In this document: positions 45,153 to 54,656 of the stretch, one piece after another
Position numbering within the stretch: the stretch's first letter is position 1
How the letters are laid out: each line of letters starts with the position of its first letter
Assembly: GCF_001718835.1 (NCBI RefSeq)
Contig: NZ_CP013444.1
Coordinates: 2,666,001-2,730,000, forward strand
Origin: Burkholderia cepacia
GTDB lineage: Bacteria > Pseudomonadota > Gammaproteobacteria > Burkholderiales > Burkholderiaceae
Direction of reading: 5' to 3'
DNA: 64,000 nt
Program-made: the position numbers and the translations under genes
The notes under the pieces: generated by a model
What the model saw: the letters and a program-made list of their open reading frames with translations, nothing else
Database searches by the model: none
What the model was told of the DNA's origin: nothing

Positions 45153-46043
45153 TCAAGCCGCCCCGCGCGCATGCGCGGCAACCGCGCTGCCGAGCGGCCG
45201 CATCTCGAACTCGTCGCGGATCGTCTGCGCGAGCTCGCGCACGAGCGCGCCGCCGGTATCGTGCATCAGCACGTATTCGACGCTCGGGAGCGGCGGCAGG
45301 CCGTCCGCCGCCGTCAGCTCCCGCAACCCGTCGTCGATCGCGCTGCGCGGCAGCGGCGTCACCGCGAACCCGGCCCGCGCCGCCGCCTTCACGCCGGCCA
45401 TGCTCGGGCTGACGCACGCGATGCGTGACGCGACCTCGGCGCGTGCGAGCGCCGTGAGCGCCGCCTCGCGGAACGGACATGGCTCGGGAATGCACGCGAG
45501 CGGCAGCGCGCCGTCCGGCAACGGCTCGTGGCGCGCGAACGCCCACACGAGCGGCTCGGCGCCGAGGCGGATGCCCCGCTCGCCGCGTTCGCAACGGCTG
45601 CCGACCACCAGATCGAAGCGTCCCGCGTCGAACGCCTGAACCAGATTGCCCGGCACGTCGACGGCGAGCTCGAGCGCCAGCCCGCGATGACGCGCGCCGA
45701 AGCGGCGCAGGATGTCAGGCAGCCAGCCGCACGCAAACTCGTCCGACGCGCCGACGCGCAGCCGCCCCGGTGCGCCCGCGCCGCCGAGACAAGCCCTGGC
45801 CTCGGCGCTGAGATTGAGCATCGCGCGCGCATAGCCGAGCAGCAGCATGCCCTGGTCGGTCAGCGACACGGTGCGGGTATTGCGCATCAGCAGCATGCAT
45901 CCGGCCTGCTCCTCGAGCCGCGCGACCTGCGCGCTGACGGCGGACTGGCTCAGATGCAGCCGGCGCCCCGCGCCGGTAAAGCTGCGCGCGTCCGCGACCG
46001 TGACGAAGGTGTGGAGCAGTGCGGTGTCAAGTGGCGCATTCAT
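45153..46043 (-). CDS. LysR-family regulator next to azoreductase
   Basis: A 296-residue regulator: HTH at about 5-65 (FVTVADARSFTGAGRRLHLS, QSAVSAQVARLEEQ) and effector domain (VGASDEFACGWLPDILRRF) resembling LrhA/HdfR-type members. It is divergent from azoR with a 131-base gap, so it probably controls azoR, perhaps in answer to quinones or electrophiles. Confidence 0.85.
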   Translation of the reverse strand: MNAPLDTALLHTFVTVADARSFTGAGRRLHLSQSAVSAQVARLEEQAGCMLLMRNTRTVSLTDQGMLLLGYARAMLNLSAEARACLGGAGAPGRLRVGASDEFACGWLPDILRRFGARHRGLALELAVDVPGNLVQAFDAGRFDLVVGSRCERGERGIRLGAEPLVWAFARHEPLPDGALPLACIPEPCPFREAALTALARAEVASRIACVSPSMAGVKAAARAGFAVTPLPRSAIDDGLRELTAADGLPPLPSVEYVLMHDTGGALVRELAQTIRDEFEMRPLGSAVAAHARGAA

Positions 46044-46174
46044 TCATCACCAAAACGGGTAAGTCAGAACAATTAATATCGTTTCCGGATGATACGTCGA
46101 CCCGCTAGCCTTGTCGCTGTCTTCGCGAGCATCGGCTCGCGCCCTCCTCTCCCCCTTGCACAGGAATGACCGAC

Positions 46175-46807
46175 ATGGCTCGACTGCTCTATATCGAATG
46201 CTCGCCGCGCAAGCGCGATTCCGCATCCATCGACATCTGCCGCGCCTTTCTCGACGCGTACCGCGCAGCCCACCCGGCGGATAGCGTCGACACGCTCGAC
46301 GTCTGGGATCTCGCGTTGCCGGAATTCGACGGCGACGCGCTGGCGGCCAAGTACGCGGGGCTCTCGGGCGCCGCGCTGACGCCGGCCCAGGCGTCGGCCT
46401 GGGCGCGCATCGAGGCGCTCGCCGCGCCGTTTCATGCGGCCGACAAGCTGCTATTCGGCATCCCGCTGTGGAATTTCGGCATCCCGTACAAGCTCAAGCA
46501 CCTGATCGACGTCATTTCGCAGAAGGACGTGCTGTTCACGTTCGACGGCACGGGGTTCGCCGGCAAGCTCGCCGGCAGGAAGGCGGCGGTCGTCTATGCG
46601 CGCGGGCTCGATTACGCGTCGCCGGGATCGTTCACGCCGGCGCGCGAATACGATCTGCAGCGGCCTTATGTCGAGATGTGGCTGAAGTTCGTCGGCGTGA
46701 CCGACGTGCAGGGCATCGTGGTCGAGAAGACGCTGCTCGGCGACGACGGCCGAACAGGTCGGCGCGCCGCGGCGGAAGCGGCGCGCGCGCTGGCGCGCAA
46801 GTTCTGA
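46175..46807 (+). CDS. azoR: FMN-dependent NADH:quinone/azo reductase
   Basis: A 210-residue flavodoxin-fold reductase. FMN phosphate loop SPRKRDSAS near the N-terminus, PLWNFGIPYKLKHLIDVI in the middle and ARGLDY later match AzoR. I prefer the ATG at 46175 with AGGA 9 bases upstream; another ATG three codons earlier directly abuts the same purines. It reduces quinones and azo compounds with NADH and protects from thiol stress. Divergent from the LysR gene at 45153. Confidence 0.88.
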   Translation: MARLLYIECSPRKRDSASIDICRAFLDAYRAAHPADSVDTLDVWDLALPEFDGDALAAKYAGLSGAALTPAQASAWARIEALAAPFHAADKLLFGIPLWNFGIPYKLKHLIDVISQKDVLFTFDGTGFAGKLAGRKAAVVYARGLDYASPGSFTPAREYDLQRPYVEMWLKFVGVTDVQGIVVEKTLLGDDGRTGRRAAAEAARALARKF

Positions 46808-46828
46808 CGCGGCGCGCCGCTCTCGAGC

Positions 46829-46857
46829 AAAAAAATGCGCGAACCGGAGTTCGCGCC
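46829..46857 (-). terminator. Intrinsic terminator of the porin gene
   Basis: On the minus strand GGCGCGAAC pairs with GTTCGCGC across a TCCG loop and ends in ATTTTTTT (46829-46835). It lies 47 bases after the porin stop and also faces the convergent azoR gene. Confidence 0.85.
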
Positions 46858-46903
46858 AAAGAGAGACCTCGCTGAAGACTGGATGCCGCGGCGCTTGCGT
46901 CGC

Positions 46904-48046
46904 TCAGAACGAATGCCGCATCCCGATCCGCACGTCGGCCTGCGTCTGCGTCGTCGACGGCGTGAAGCTGTAGCCGATCACCGCGTCCACGCCTTGCGAC
47001 GCGCGCAGGTAATCGCCCGAGATGTACACGTCGGTGCGCTTCGACAGCATGTAGTGCAGGCCCGCCGTGCCCTGGTTCCAGTGATGGCCTTCGAAGCGCG
47101 TGTGCTGGTAGCCGGCGATCAGGCTCAGCGCCGGCGTGAACTGGTACGAGCCGCCGCCTTCGTAGACCTGCATGTGCGACGACTGGCCGAAGCCCTTGAT
47201 CGTCGTGTACGAGAAGTTGCCGTCGAGCGTCAGCTTGCCGATCGTGTAGCTCGTGCCGATGCCGAACGTGCCCTGGCTGTCGACATCCATCGGCGTGTTC
47301 GCGAACAGGTCGGTGCGCGCGCCGGTCGCCGGATCGACGGTGACGGTCTGCTGGCCGAGGAACGTATGCGTGCCGATCATCGCGTACGGGTCGAACGCAT
47401 AGATGCCGTTCGGGTTGTTCAGGCGCGTATAAGCCGCGCCGATCGAGAAGTCGCCCTTCGTGAAGCTCGCGCCCGCACTCCACGCGCTGTTGCGGTGGAA
47501 GTTGCCGGCGACGTTGCCGAACGAGTACATCGCGCCGAACTTGAAGCCGCTGAGGTCGTTCGACAGGAACTTCACCGAATTCGGCAGGCGGTCGCCGTTG
47601 AAGCGGTCGAAGTCGCCCTGGTGGATCGCATAACCGCTGCCCCACGCGGAGATGTTGTAGATCGACACGAGTTCGTTCGTGATGTCGAGCTGGTTGCCGA
47701 ACGACAGCGTGCCCCAGTCGTTCTGCAGGCCGACATACGCCTGCCGGCCGAATTCGGCGCCGCCGAAGCCGAGCTGCCCGTTGCCGAGGTGGAAGCCGCT
47801 CTCGAGGGTGAACACGGCCTTCAGGCCGCCGCCGAGGTCTTCCGTGCCCTTCAGGCCGAAACGGTTTCCGTACGCGACGCCGTCGTCGAACTTGACCACG
47901 TGCGAGCCGCCCGTGTTGTTCACGTACGTGATGCCCGCGTCGAGAATCCCGTACAGCGTCACACTGCTCTGCGCATGGCTCACTGCCGGTGCGCAGGCCG
48001 CCGCGCATGCAAGCGCGGCGGCTACGGCAACTTTCGTATGCTTCAT
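46904..48046 (-). CDS. Gram-negative porin (Porin_4 type)
   Basis: A 380-residue outer-membrane porin. Signal peptide MKHTKVAVAAALACAAACA to SHA|QSSVTLYG, the mature start typical of Burkholderia and other beta-proteobacterial general porins (SSVTLYGILDAGI), sixteen-strand pattern with alternating residues, and C-terminal Phe (DVRIGMRHSF) needed for assembly. The open frame extends upstream but MKH at 48044-48046 gives the signal. It lets small hydrophilic solutes across the outer membrane. Confidence 0.92.
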   Translation of the reverse strand: MKHTKVAVAAALACAAACAPAVSHAQSSVTLYGILDAGITYVNNTGGSHVVKFDDGVAYGNRFGLKGTEDLGGGLKAVFTLESGFHLGNGQLGFGGAEFGRQAYVGLQNDWGTLSFGNQLDITNELVSIYNISAWGSGYAIHQGDFDRFNGDRLPNSVKFLSNDLSGFKFGAMYSFGNVAGNFHRNSAWSAGASFTKGDFSIGAAYTRLNNPNGIYAFDPYAMIGTHTFLGQQTVTVDPATGARTDLFANTPMDVDSQGTFGIGTSYTIGKLTLDGNFSYTTIKGFGQSSHMQVYEGGGSYQFTPALSLIAGYQHTRFEGHHWNQGTAGLHYMLSKRTDVYISGDYLRASQGVDAVIGYSFTPSTTQTQADVRIGMRHSF

Positions 48047-48302
48047 TGTCGACCACCCTCCCTGAACCGTTCGATGGAAAGAACCCCAGACCTCGTTGGC
48101 GGCGTCGAGCGCCGCCTGATTTGCATTCAGTACGTCTGATGGCCCCGCCATTTCGTTTTCCGCAATAACGCAGCCATTGGCGAAAAATACAAACCCATAT
48201 TTCGCGTCACCCGTCTGAAGGCGACACCAAATGGTCTGGTTACGACCGGCCGGGAAAACACGGATGGCCGACGGCCGCGCCGCGCGGCCCGTCAGCGGCC
48301 CG

Positions 48303-49268
48303 TCAGCGGCCCTCCAGCGCCGCGCGCACGGCCGGCAGGCCCGGTGCGCCGGCTGCCGTCGTCACGCCGTCCAGCCAGCCCGCGACGAGCGACGGCTCGG
48401 CCTTCAATGCATGCTGGGCAGCAAGCGGCGCCGGGGTCTTGTTGTTCAGCATGTCGGCGATCATCCGGTTCTCGACGTCGACGGAGAACGTCATCTGCCG
48501 GAACAGCCGCGCCAGGTTCGCGCACTGGCCGGCGAACCCGGCACGCGTGACCGTATTGACCGTCGCGCCGCCGTAGTTCGGGCCGAAATACGCATCGCCG
48601 CCCGACAGGTAGGTCAGGTGGAACTTCGTGTTCATCAGGTGCGGCTCCCACGCGAGGAACACGATCCAGCGCTTGTCGCGCACCGCGCGCTCGACCTGCG
48701 TGAGCATGCCCGTCTCGCTCGATTCGACGAGCGACCAGTTCGCGGATCCGAGCACATGGTTGGACAGCAGCCGCTTGATGTTCTGGTTCGCGGGCGCGCC
48801 GGGCTCGATCCCGTAGATCTTGCCGCCGAAGCGGTCCGCATGGCGCGCGAGATCGGCGAACGTATGCACGCCGGCGGCGGCCACGTAGTCGGGCACCGCG
48901 AGCGTGAACTTCGCGCCGCTCAGGTTCGCGTGCAGCACGTCGATCGACTTCTCGTCGACGAACGGCTTCACGAGCGGCGCCTGCGCGGGCATCCAGTTGC
49001 CGAGGAACACGTCGACCTGCCCTTTCTTGAGCCCCTGGTACGTGATCGGCACCGACAGGTTCGCCACGTCCTGCCGATAACCGAGCGCCTTCAGCACGAC
49101 GCCCGCCATCGCGTTCGTCGCATCGATGTCGGTCCAGCCGGGCGCCGCCATCTTCACGTCGCCGCATGTCTGCGGGTCGGCCGCGTGCGCGGCCTGCGTC
49201 GTCATCACGCAGGCGGCCGCGGCGAGCGCCGCGCCGATCCGGATTGCTGCATTGCATTGCCGTTCCAT
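48303..49268 (-). CDS. Choline-type ABC transporter substrate-binding protein
   Basis: A 321-residue binding protein of the same family as the carnitine-linked one, with signal peptide ending AHA|ADPQT. Aromatic ligand positions are visible: MAAPGWTD, LGNWMPAQAP and VFLAWEPHLMN. Similarity by eye to ChoX-type choline binders and position behind choline sulfatase suggest it binds choline or choline-O-sulfate. It is the gene after betC on the minus strand (45 bases) and has no permease or ATPase beside it. Confidence 0.87.
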   Translation of the reverse strand: MERQCNAAIRIGAALAAAACVMTTQAAHAADPQTCGDVKMAAPGWTDIDATNAMAGVVLKALGYRQDVANLSVPITYQGLKKGQVDVFLGNWMPAQAPLVKPFVDEKSIDVLHANLSGAKFTLAVPDYVAAAGVHTFADLARHADRFGGKIYGIEPGAPANQNIKRLLSNHVLGSANWSLVESSETGMLTQVERAVRDKRWIVFLAWEPHLMNTKFHLTYLSGGDAYFGPNYGGATVNTVTRAGFAGQCANLARLFRQMTFSVDVENRMIADMLNNKTPAPLAAQHALKAEPSLVAGWLDGVTTAAGAPGLPAVRAALEGR

Positions 49269-49313
49269 CGTCCGCTTCCTCCGTCGTTCTTCAGTGATCG
49301 CGATGCGGGGCGC

Positions 49314-50849
49314 TCAGCGCCCGACGCGCGGAAAGCGCGCCATCGCCTCGAGCGTGTCGAGTTCGATGTGATTGCGCATGTAGCGCTGGCTCGCGTCGGT
49401 GAACGGCTGCCAGTCCCACGCGTGGATGCGGCCCTGCGTCGTCGCCGCGTAATGGAAGCGCCGGCGCCGCTGGCTCGCGCGCACCTGCCGGTCCAGTTCG
49501 GGCAGGTTCCAGCGCTGCGCGGCTTGCGCACGGAACGCGGCGAGCACGTCCGCGGCTTCCAGCGTGCCGGCGAGGTTCGTCAGCTCGCGCGGGTCGTCGC
49601 CAAGGTGATAGAGCTGGTCGGGATCGGCCGGGCAATGCACGTACTTCCAGTCGCCGCTGCGGATCATCACGACCGGCGCGACCGCACCTTCCGCGAGGTA
49701 TTCGCCGAGCGCAACGTCGTGCGCCGGCGTGCCGTTCAGGTGCGGCACGAGGCTTGCACCGTCGACGGGGTCCGGCCAGCCGCCGGCGGGGGCGGCGCCG
49801 GCGAGGTCGACGAGCGTGGGCAGCAGGTCGACGTGCGACACCGGCCCGCGCACGCGCGCGGCGCCGAAGCGGCCCGGCGCATGCACGATCAGCGGCACGC
49901 GGCAGCCGCCCTCGAAGAACGTCATCTTGTACCAGAGCCCGCGTTCGCCGAGCATGTCGCCATGGTCGGACGTGACGATCACGATCGTGTCGTCGGCGAA
50001 TCCGCACTGTTCGAGCGCGGTCAGCACGCTGCCGAACTGCGTGTCGACGTACGAGGTGGCGCCGTAGTACGCGCGACGTGCGGCGCGGATCTGTTCGTCG
50101 GTGGGGGGCGTCCGGTCGTTCTCGCAGACGAAGCGCAACCGCTGCGAATGCGGGTCGCTTTCCGCCGCGTCGAGGCGCACGGCCGGCAGGTCGATCTCGT
50201 CGTCGCGATAGAGATCCCAGTATTCGCGCGTGATCGCATACGGATCGTGCGGATGGGTCAGCGACACGACCATGCAGAACGGCCGCGCATCGTGCCCGGC
50301 CGCCCGCTCGCGCGCGACGTCGTACAGCTTCTGCTTCGCGGCGAACGTGACCTCGTCGTCGAAATCGAGCTGGTTGGTGCGCACGCACGGGCCCGCGTCG
50401 AGCACCGAACTCATGTTGTGATACCAGCTCGGCCGCTCCGCCGGGCTGTCCCAGTCGGGCACCCAGCCGAAATCGGCCGGATAGATGTCGGTCGTGAGCC
50501 GCTCCTCGAAGCCGTGCAACTGGTCGGGCCCGCAGAAATGCATCTTGCCGGACAGCATCGTCCGGTAGCCGCCCGCGCGCAGGTAATGCGCGAACGTCAG
50601 CGTTTGCGCCGGCAATTCGGCGGCGTTATCGTAGGCGCCGATCCCCGACGGCAGCTTGCCGGTCAGCAGCGAAAAACGCGACGGCGCGCACAGCGGGCTC
50701 GCGCAGTAGGCGGCGTCGAACACCACGCCTTGCGCGGCAAGACGGTCCAGCGTCGGCGTGCGCGCGACGCGATTGCCGTAGGCCGGCAGCGCGAACGGCG
50801 TGAGCTGGTCGGCCATCAGGATCAGGATGTTGGGTGTCGGGTTCGTCAT
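49314..50849 (-). CDS. betC: Choline sulfatase
   Basis: A 511-residue sulfatase. The formylglycine signature C54-A-P-S-R58 is followed by LLTGK; metal ligands are in LMADQLTP (Asp14) and TSDHGDMLGE. The start is the ATG at 50847-50849, giving NPTPNILILMADQ, the usual opening. BetC hydrolyses choline-O-sulfate in the cytoplasm to choline and sulfate. It forms an operon with the binding-protein gene and is divergent from a LysR gene, the standard choline-sulfate layout. Confidence 0.92.
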   Translation of the reverse strand: MTNPTPNILILMADQLTPFALPAYGNRVARTPTLDRLAAQGVVFDAAYCASPLCAPSRFSLLTGKLPSGIGAYDNAAELPAQTLTFAHYLRAGGYRTMLSGKMHFCGPDQLHGFEERLTTDIYPADFGWVPDWDSPAERPSWYHNMSSVLDAGPCVRTNQLDFDDEVTFAAKQKLYDVARERAAGHDARPFCMVVSLTHPHDPYAITREYWDLYRDDEIDLPAVRLDAAESDPHSQRLRFVCENDRTPPTDEQIRAARRAYYGATSYVDTQFGSVLTALEQCGFADDTIVIVTSDHGDMLGERGLWYKMTFFEGGCRVPLIVHAPGRFGAARVRGPVSHVDLLPTLVDLAGAAPAGGWPDPVDGASLVPHLNGTPAHDVALGEYLAEGAVAPVVMIRSGDWKYVHCPADPDQLYHLGDDPRELTNLAGTLEAADVLAAFRAQAAQRWNLPELDRQVRASQRRRRFHYAATTQGRIHAWDWQPFTDASQRYMRNHIELDTLEAMARFPRVGR

Positions 50850-51072
50850 CGGCAGTCGTGGAGAAAACGGTGTTCGATTGGAGTCGCGCACCGTTCGAGC
50901 GGCAGCGCAGCCGGCATCGCGGACGCGGCCTGAAGAAAGTCCCGCGCATGCCCGTCGCGACTGGCTAGAATCGCGGAAGGGCCGGCGCGGCGCCGTGCCG
51001 TCCGATGCACTATCGCCCGCCCGAATTCGCGCGGGAAGGCGTCCGGCCCTTATGGGGCCATTAGAGGGACTT

Positions 51073-52008
51073 ATGTCGAAATCCGAACCGTTACCGTCGA
51101 TGCAGGCGCTGCGCGCGTTCGAATCGGCGGCCCGGCTCGCGAGCTTCACGGCTGCCGCGCGCGAGCTCGGCTCCACCCAGCCGGCCGTCAGTCAGCAGGT
51201 GTTCCAGCTCGAGGCCGAACTGGGCGTGCCGCTGTTCGAGCGCAGCCCGCGCGGCGTCACGCTGACGGCCGACGGCGAGTGCCTGTACGAAGCGGTGCGG
51301 CTGAGCCTCGACACGCTGCGCGGCGCCACCGCGACACTGCGGGCGCGCCGCGAGCACGGCGCGCTCACGATCGTCACCGACTTCGGCTTCGCCACCTACT
51401 GGCTGATGCCGCGCCTGGCCGGGCTGAAGCGCGTGATGCCCGACGTCGACGTGCGGGTCGTCACGTCACAGGATTACGACGCGCAGCGCGACCACGGCGA
51501 CATCGCGATCCTGTTCGGCGACGGCCACTGGCCGTCGTGCACGGCCGCGCGGCTCTTTCCGGAATCGGTCACGCCCGTGTGCTCGCCCGCGTTCCGCGAC
51601 GCGCACCCGCACGTCGCCCGGGCCGACCACCTGCTCGCGTTGCCGCTGCTGCACGTGCAGCCGACGCGCCCCGAGCGCTGGCTGTCGTGGTCCGGCTGGT
51701 TCGACGCGCACGGCCTCGACACGGCTGCCGCCGCGCGCGGCGTGACCTTCAACAGCTATGCGCTCGTGATCCATGCGGCGCTGCTCGGCGAAGGCGTTGC
51801 GCTCGGCTGGGCGCCGCTCGTCGACGAACTCGTCGCGTCCGGGCAGCTCGTGAAGCTCGTCGACGCGCCGGTCGTCACGTCGCGCGGCTACTTCCTCGTA
51901 CGGCCGCCGCAGCGGCCCGAGCCGGACGCGACCCACGTGTTCCGGCGCTGGCTGCTCGACGCGTGCGCGTGCGCGTGCGCGGGCGCGGGCGCGGGCGCTG
52001 GCGTGTAA
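51073..52008 (+). CDS. LysR-family regulator of choline sulfate use
   Basis: A 311-residue regulator divergent from betC. HTH at about 8-65 (FESAARLASFTAAARELGST, QPAVSQQVFQLEAELG) and effector domain from about 90. I chose the ATG at 51073 with GAGGGA upstream. The last ~14 residues (DACACACAGAGAGAGV) come from a GCGTGC/GCGGGC hexamer array and look like an unfolded tail beyond the normal LysR end. It probably activates betC in answer to choline sulfate or choline. Confidence 0.87.
   Translation: MSKSEPLPSMQALRAFESAARLASFTAAARELGSTQPAVSQQVFQLEAELGVPLFERSPRGVTLTADGECLYEAVRLSLDTLRGATATLRARREHGALTIVTDFGFATYWLMPRLAGLKRVMPDVDVRVVTSQDYDAQRDHGDIAILFGDGHWPSCTAARLFPESVTPVCSPAFRDAHPHVARADHLLALPLLHVQPTRPERWLSWSGWFDAHGLDTAAAARGVTFNSYALVIHAALLGEGVALGWAPLVDELVASGQLVKLVDAPVVTSRGYFLVRPPQRPEPDATHVFRRWLLDACACACAGAGAGAGV
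51962..52005 (+). repeat. Hexanucleotide repeat in the 3' end of the LysR gene
   Basis: Tandem GCGTGC units followed by GCGGGC units; in frame they encode Ala-Cys then Ala-Gly pairs right at the C-terminus. Slipped-strand gain or loss of units would change tail length without breaking the frame. Confidence 0.7.
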
Positions 52009-52170
52009 AACCAGCACGGCTGCGCTTCCCCGATCTCCACATCGCCCGCCCGCTGGCGTGCCGATACCAGCCACACGGCGGGTTGGTTCTATCCGCTCGC
52101 AATCTGGCCTGATTTACTAGCGCATCGCGCTTCGCGGCCGCGAACCGCCTACCGAGACCAGAGGAGCCCC

Positions 52171-53046
52171 ATGAGCGACGTCCAACGTCCCGATCAATTC
52201 GTCCTGACGCTGTCGTGCCCGAGCGCGGCCGGCCAGGTCGCCGCCGTCGTCGGCTTTCTCGAGCGCCATCGCTGCTACGTCGATGCGCTGAACGTGTTCG
52301 ACGACGATCTCAGCAACCATTTCTTCGTGCGCTGCGTGTTTCATCCGACCGATGAAACGCTGCAGATCGATGCGCTGCGCCAGGAATTCGGGCCGATCGC
52401 GGCCGACCTCGGCAGCGACCTGCAATGGGCGATTCACGACGTGAATGCACGGCCGAAGGTGCTGATCATGGTGTCGAAGCTCGAGCACTGCCTCGCGGAT
52501 CTGTTGTTCCGCTGGCGGATGGGTGAGCTGAAGATGGACATCGTCGGCATCGTGTCGAACCATCCCGACTTCGAGCCGCTGGCCGCACAGCACGGGCTGC
52601 CGTTCCGCCACTTCCCGATCACGGCCGATACGAAGGCGCAGCAGGAAGCGCAATGGCTCGACTTCTTCGAGTCGAGCGGCGCCGAACTCGTGATCCTCGC
52701 GCGCTACATGCAGGTGCTGTCGCAGGAGACGAGCGCGAAGCTCGCGAACCGCGCGATCAACATCCATCATTCGTTCCTGCCCGGCTTCAAGGGCGCGAAG
52801 CCATATCACCAGGCGCATGCGCGCGGCGTGAAGCTGATCGGCGCGACCGCGCACTTCGTCACCGACGATCTCGACGAAGGCCCGATCATCGAGCAGGTCG
52901 TCGAGCGCGTCGATCACGCGCTGCGTCCCGAGCAACTGCTCGCGGTGGGGCGCGACGTCGAATGCATCACGCTCGCGCGTGCGGTGAAGGCGTTCATCGA
53001 GCGCAGGGTGTTCCTGAACGGCGACCGGACGGTGGTGTTTTCGTAG
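52171..53046 (+). CDS. purU: Formyltetrahydrofolate deformylase
   Basis: A 291-residue enzyme: ACT regulatory domain at about 8-85 (FVLTLSCPSAAGQVAAVVGF) and a formyltransferase-type catalytic domain with VSNHPDFEPLA, NIHHSFLPGFKG and ATAHFVTDDLDEGPII, carrying the Asn-His-Asp triad. It splits 10-formyl-THF to formate and THF. The GAGGAG site precedes the ATG at 52171. Lying near choline sulfate and betaine genes it could deal with one-carbon units from demethylation; it is also a normal house-keeping enzyme. Confidence 0.94.
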   Translation: MSDVQRPDQFVLTLSCPSAAGQVAAVVGFLERHRCYVDALNVFDDDLSNHFFVRCVFHPTDETLQIDALRQEFGPIAADLGSDLQWAIHDVNARPKVLIMVSKLEHCLADLLFRWRMGELKMDIVGIVSNHPDFEPLAAQHGLPFRHFPITADTKAQQEAQWLDFFESSGAELVILARYMQVLSQETSAKLANRAINIHHSFLPGFKGAKPYHQAHARGVKLIGATAHFVTDDLDEGPIIEQVVERVDHALRPEQLLAVGRDVECITLARAVKAFIERRVFLNGDRTVVFS

Positions 53047-53112
53047 ATTTCGTAGAAGGAGCGCGCGCAGGCGGTTCACGGGTCGCCGTGCGCGGCCGAC
53101 GCACGGCTCCCG

Positions 53113-53766
53113 TCAGTCGTTGCGAACGCGGAAGTCGGCCGGCACGCTGTGCGACAGCACCGTGTCGACGTTGACGAGATCGTTGCCGTCGAGCTTCGCA
53201 CGCACCGCGGCCGCATCCATCCCATACCGCTGCCACCGGCGGGCCAGCCGCTCGGCGAGTACGGACCGCGGCAAGTCGAGCATCACCGTCACGTCGAACA
53301 GCGGGCGCAGCGCGCGCCACGGCGGCGCGTCGAGCAGCAGGTAGTTGCCTTCGACAAGCACGAGCCGTGTCGACGCCGGCACGATCGCGGCGCCGGCCCG
53401 CGCGATTTCCAGATCGCGGTCGAATACCGGCACCGCGATATCACGGCCATCGTCCGCGCGCAGCCGGCCGAGCAGCACCGCGAGGCCGTCGACGTCGAAC
53501 GTATGCGGCGCCCCCTTGCGCGCGCGGTGGCCGCGCGCAATCAGCACGCGATCGTCGAAATGGAAGCCGTCCATCGCGAGCACGGCCGCCGAGCACGGCG
53601 CGCGCGCGTCAAGATCGGCGCGCAGTCGCTCCGCGAACGTGCTCTTGCCGGCGCCCGGCGGCCCCGCAATCGCCACGACGCGTCGCGTCGCGCGCTGCGT
53701 CCGGCGCAGATGATCGGCCAACGCGGTGAAATCGATCAGCTGCTCGCCGGCGATCGCGCCGCTCAC
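53113..53766 (-). CDS. P-loop kinase of the uridine/panto-kinase type (FrcK-like)
   Basis: A 217-residue kinase: Walker A GPPGAGKST at 35-43, VLAMDGFHFDD with the catalytic Asp, and VEGNYLLLD. The start is GTG at 53764-53766 overlapping the upstream epimerase stop as GTGA, so coupling decides the start. FrcK of rhizobial fructose importer operons has the same size and end-of-operon position. It may phosphorylate the incoming sugar or regulate; substrate unknown. Confidence 0.8.
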   Translation of the reverse strand: MSGAIAGEQLIDFTALADHLRRTQRATRRVVAIAGPPGAGKSTFAERLRADLDARAPCSAAVLAMDGFHFDDRVLIARGHRARKGAPHTFDVDGLAVLLGRLRADDGRDIAVPVFDRDLEIARAGAAIVPASTRLVLVEGNYLLLDAPPWRALRPLFDVTVMLDLPRSVLAERLARRWQRYGMDAAAVRAKLDGNDLVNVDTVLSHSVPADFRVRND

Positions 53767-54656
53767 GGCAAACGGCTCCGTTCGGCCTGCTTCAACGCCT
53801 CCTGCGCGGACTTCAGCTGCACGCGCGTGTACGCCAGCGCATGCGATGCGAGATCGCGGCTGTCTTCCCACAGATTGCGCCAGATCGCGAGAATGCCTTC
53901 GAGCGGCTGGCCGACGACGCGCGACGAAAAGCTCTCGAACGTGATCGGCCCCGTATAGCCGCTGAACACCAGCGCGCGGAACACGGCCGTGAAGTCGACG
54001 TTGCCCGAGCCGAGATAGCCGCGATGCGAATCGCCGATGTGGAAATAGCCGAGGTGTTCGCCGGTATCGCGGATCGCCGACATGATGTCCGACTCCTCGA
54101 TGTTCATGTGATAGGTGTCGAGATGCACCTTGACGTTCGGCCGGCCGATGCGATCGCACAGCTCGACGCCCTGCGACGCGGTATTGAGCACGTTGGACTC
54201 GTAGCGGTTCACGACCTCCAGCCCGAGCGTGATTCCGTATTGCGCGGCCGTGTCCGCGACCTGCCCGAGGATGTCCGCGGCCATCGCGACGCCGGTGCGC
54301 GTCGTCGGCACCGCGTTCTTCTGGAATGCGGAATACAGGATCCCGCACACGTGCGTGGCGCCGCAGTCGCGCGCGACGCGCAGCACGTCGTCCAGCTTCG
54401 CCTTGCCGCGCGCCGCGCGCGTCGGGTCGCCGCTCGAAATGTCCGTCTGCGCATCGAGCCCGAGCGAAAACGTGACACCGAGGCCGTGCCGCTCGAGTTC
54501 GCGCCGCGTGAATTCGGTGTCGATCGACGCCGGATCGAGCGCCGGCACCTCGATGAAGTCGAACCCGGTTTCCGCCGTGCTCGCGATTGCGCGCGCGCAT
54601 TCGTCGCGGCTCCAGCCGGCCTCCCAGACCAGTGCATGTACGCCAAGCTTGTTCAT
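53763..54656 (-). CDS. Sugar 3-epimerase/isomerase, TIM barrel (AP endonuclease 2 type)
   Basis: A 297-residue epimerase. Metal and substrate residues appear in FDFIEVPALD, GLEVVNRYESNVLN, VHLDTYHMNIEE, FHIGDSHRGYLGSG and FESFSS, the exact order of D-tagatose/D-psicose 3-epimerases. It should interconvert ketohexoses at C3. Between permease and kinase genes, with GTGA coupling to the kinase; the ATG start is followed by MNKLGVHALVWEAGW, a family opening. Confidence 0.85.
   Translation of the reverse strand: MNKLGVHALVWEAGWSRDECARAIASTAETGFDFIEVPALDPASIDTEFTRRELERHGLGVTFSLGLDAQTDISSGDPTRAARGKAKLDDVLRVARDCGATHVCGILYSAFQKNAVPTTRTGVAMAADILGQVADTAAQYGITLGLEVVNRYESNVLNTASQGVELCDRIGRPNVKVHLDTYHMNIEESDIMSAIRDTGEHLGYFHIGDSHRGYLGSGNVDFTAVFRALVFSGYTGPITFESFSSRVVGQPLEGILAIWRNLWEDSRDLASHALAYTRVQLKSAQEALKQAERSRLP

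Noticed and set aside
51047..51061. GGCCC/GGGGCC inverted repeat just before the choline-sulfate LysR gene
   Set aside because: Short, GC-only and not of T-N11-A form; too common in this genome to call an operator.
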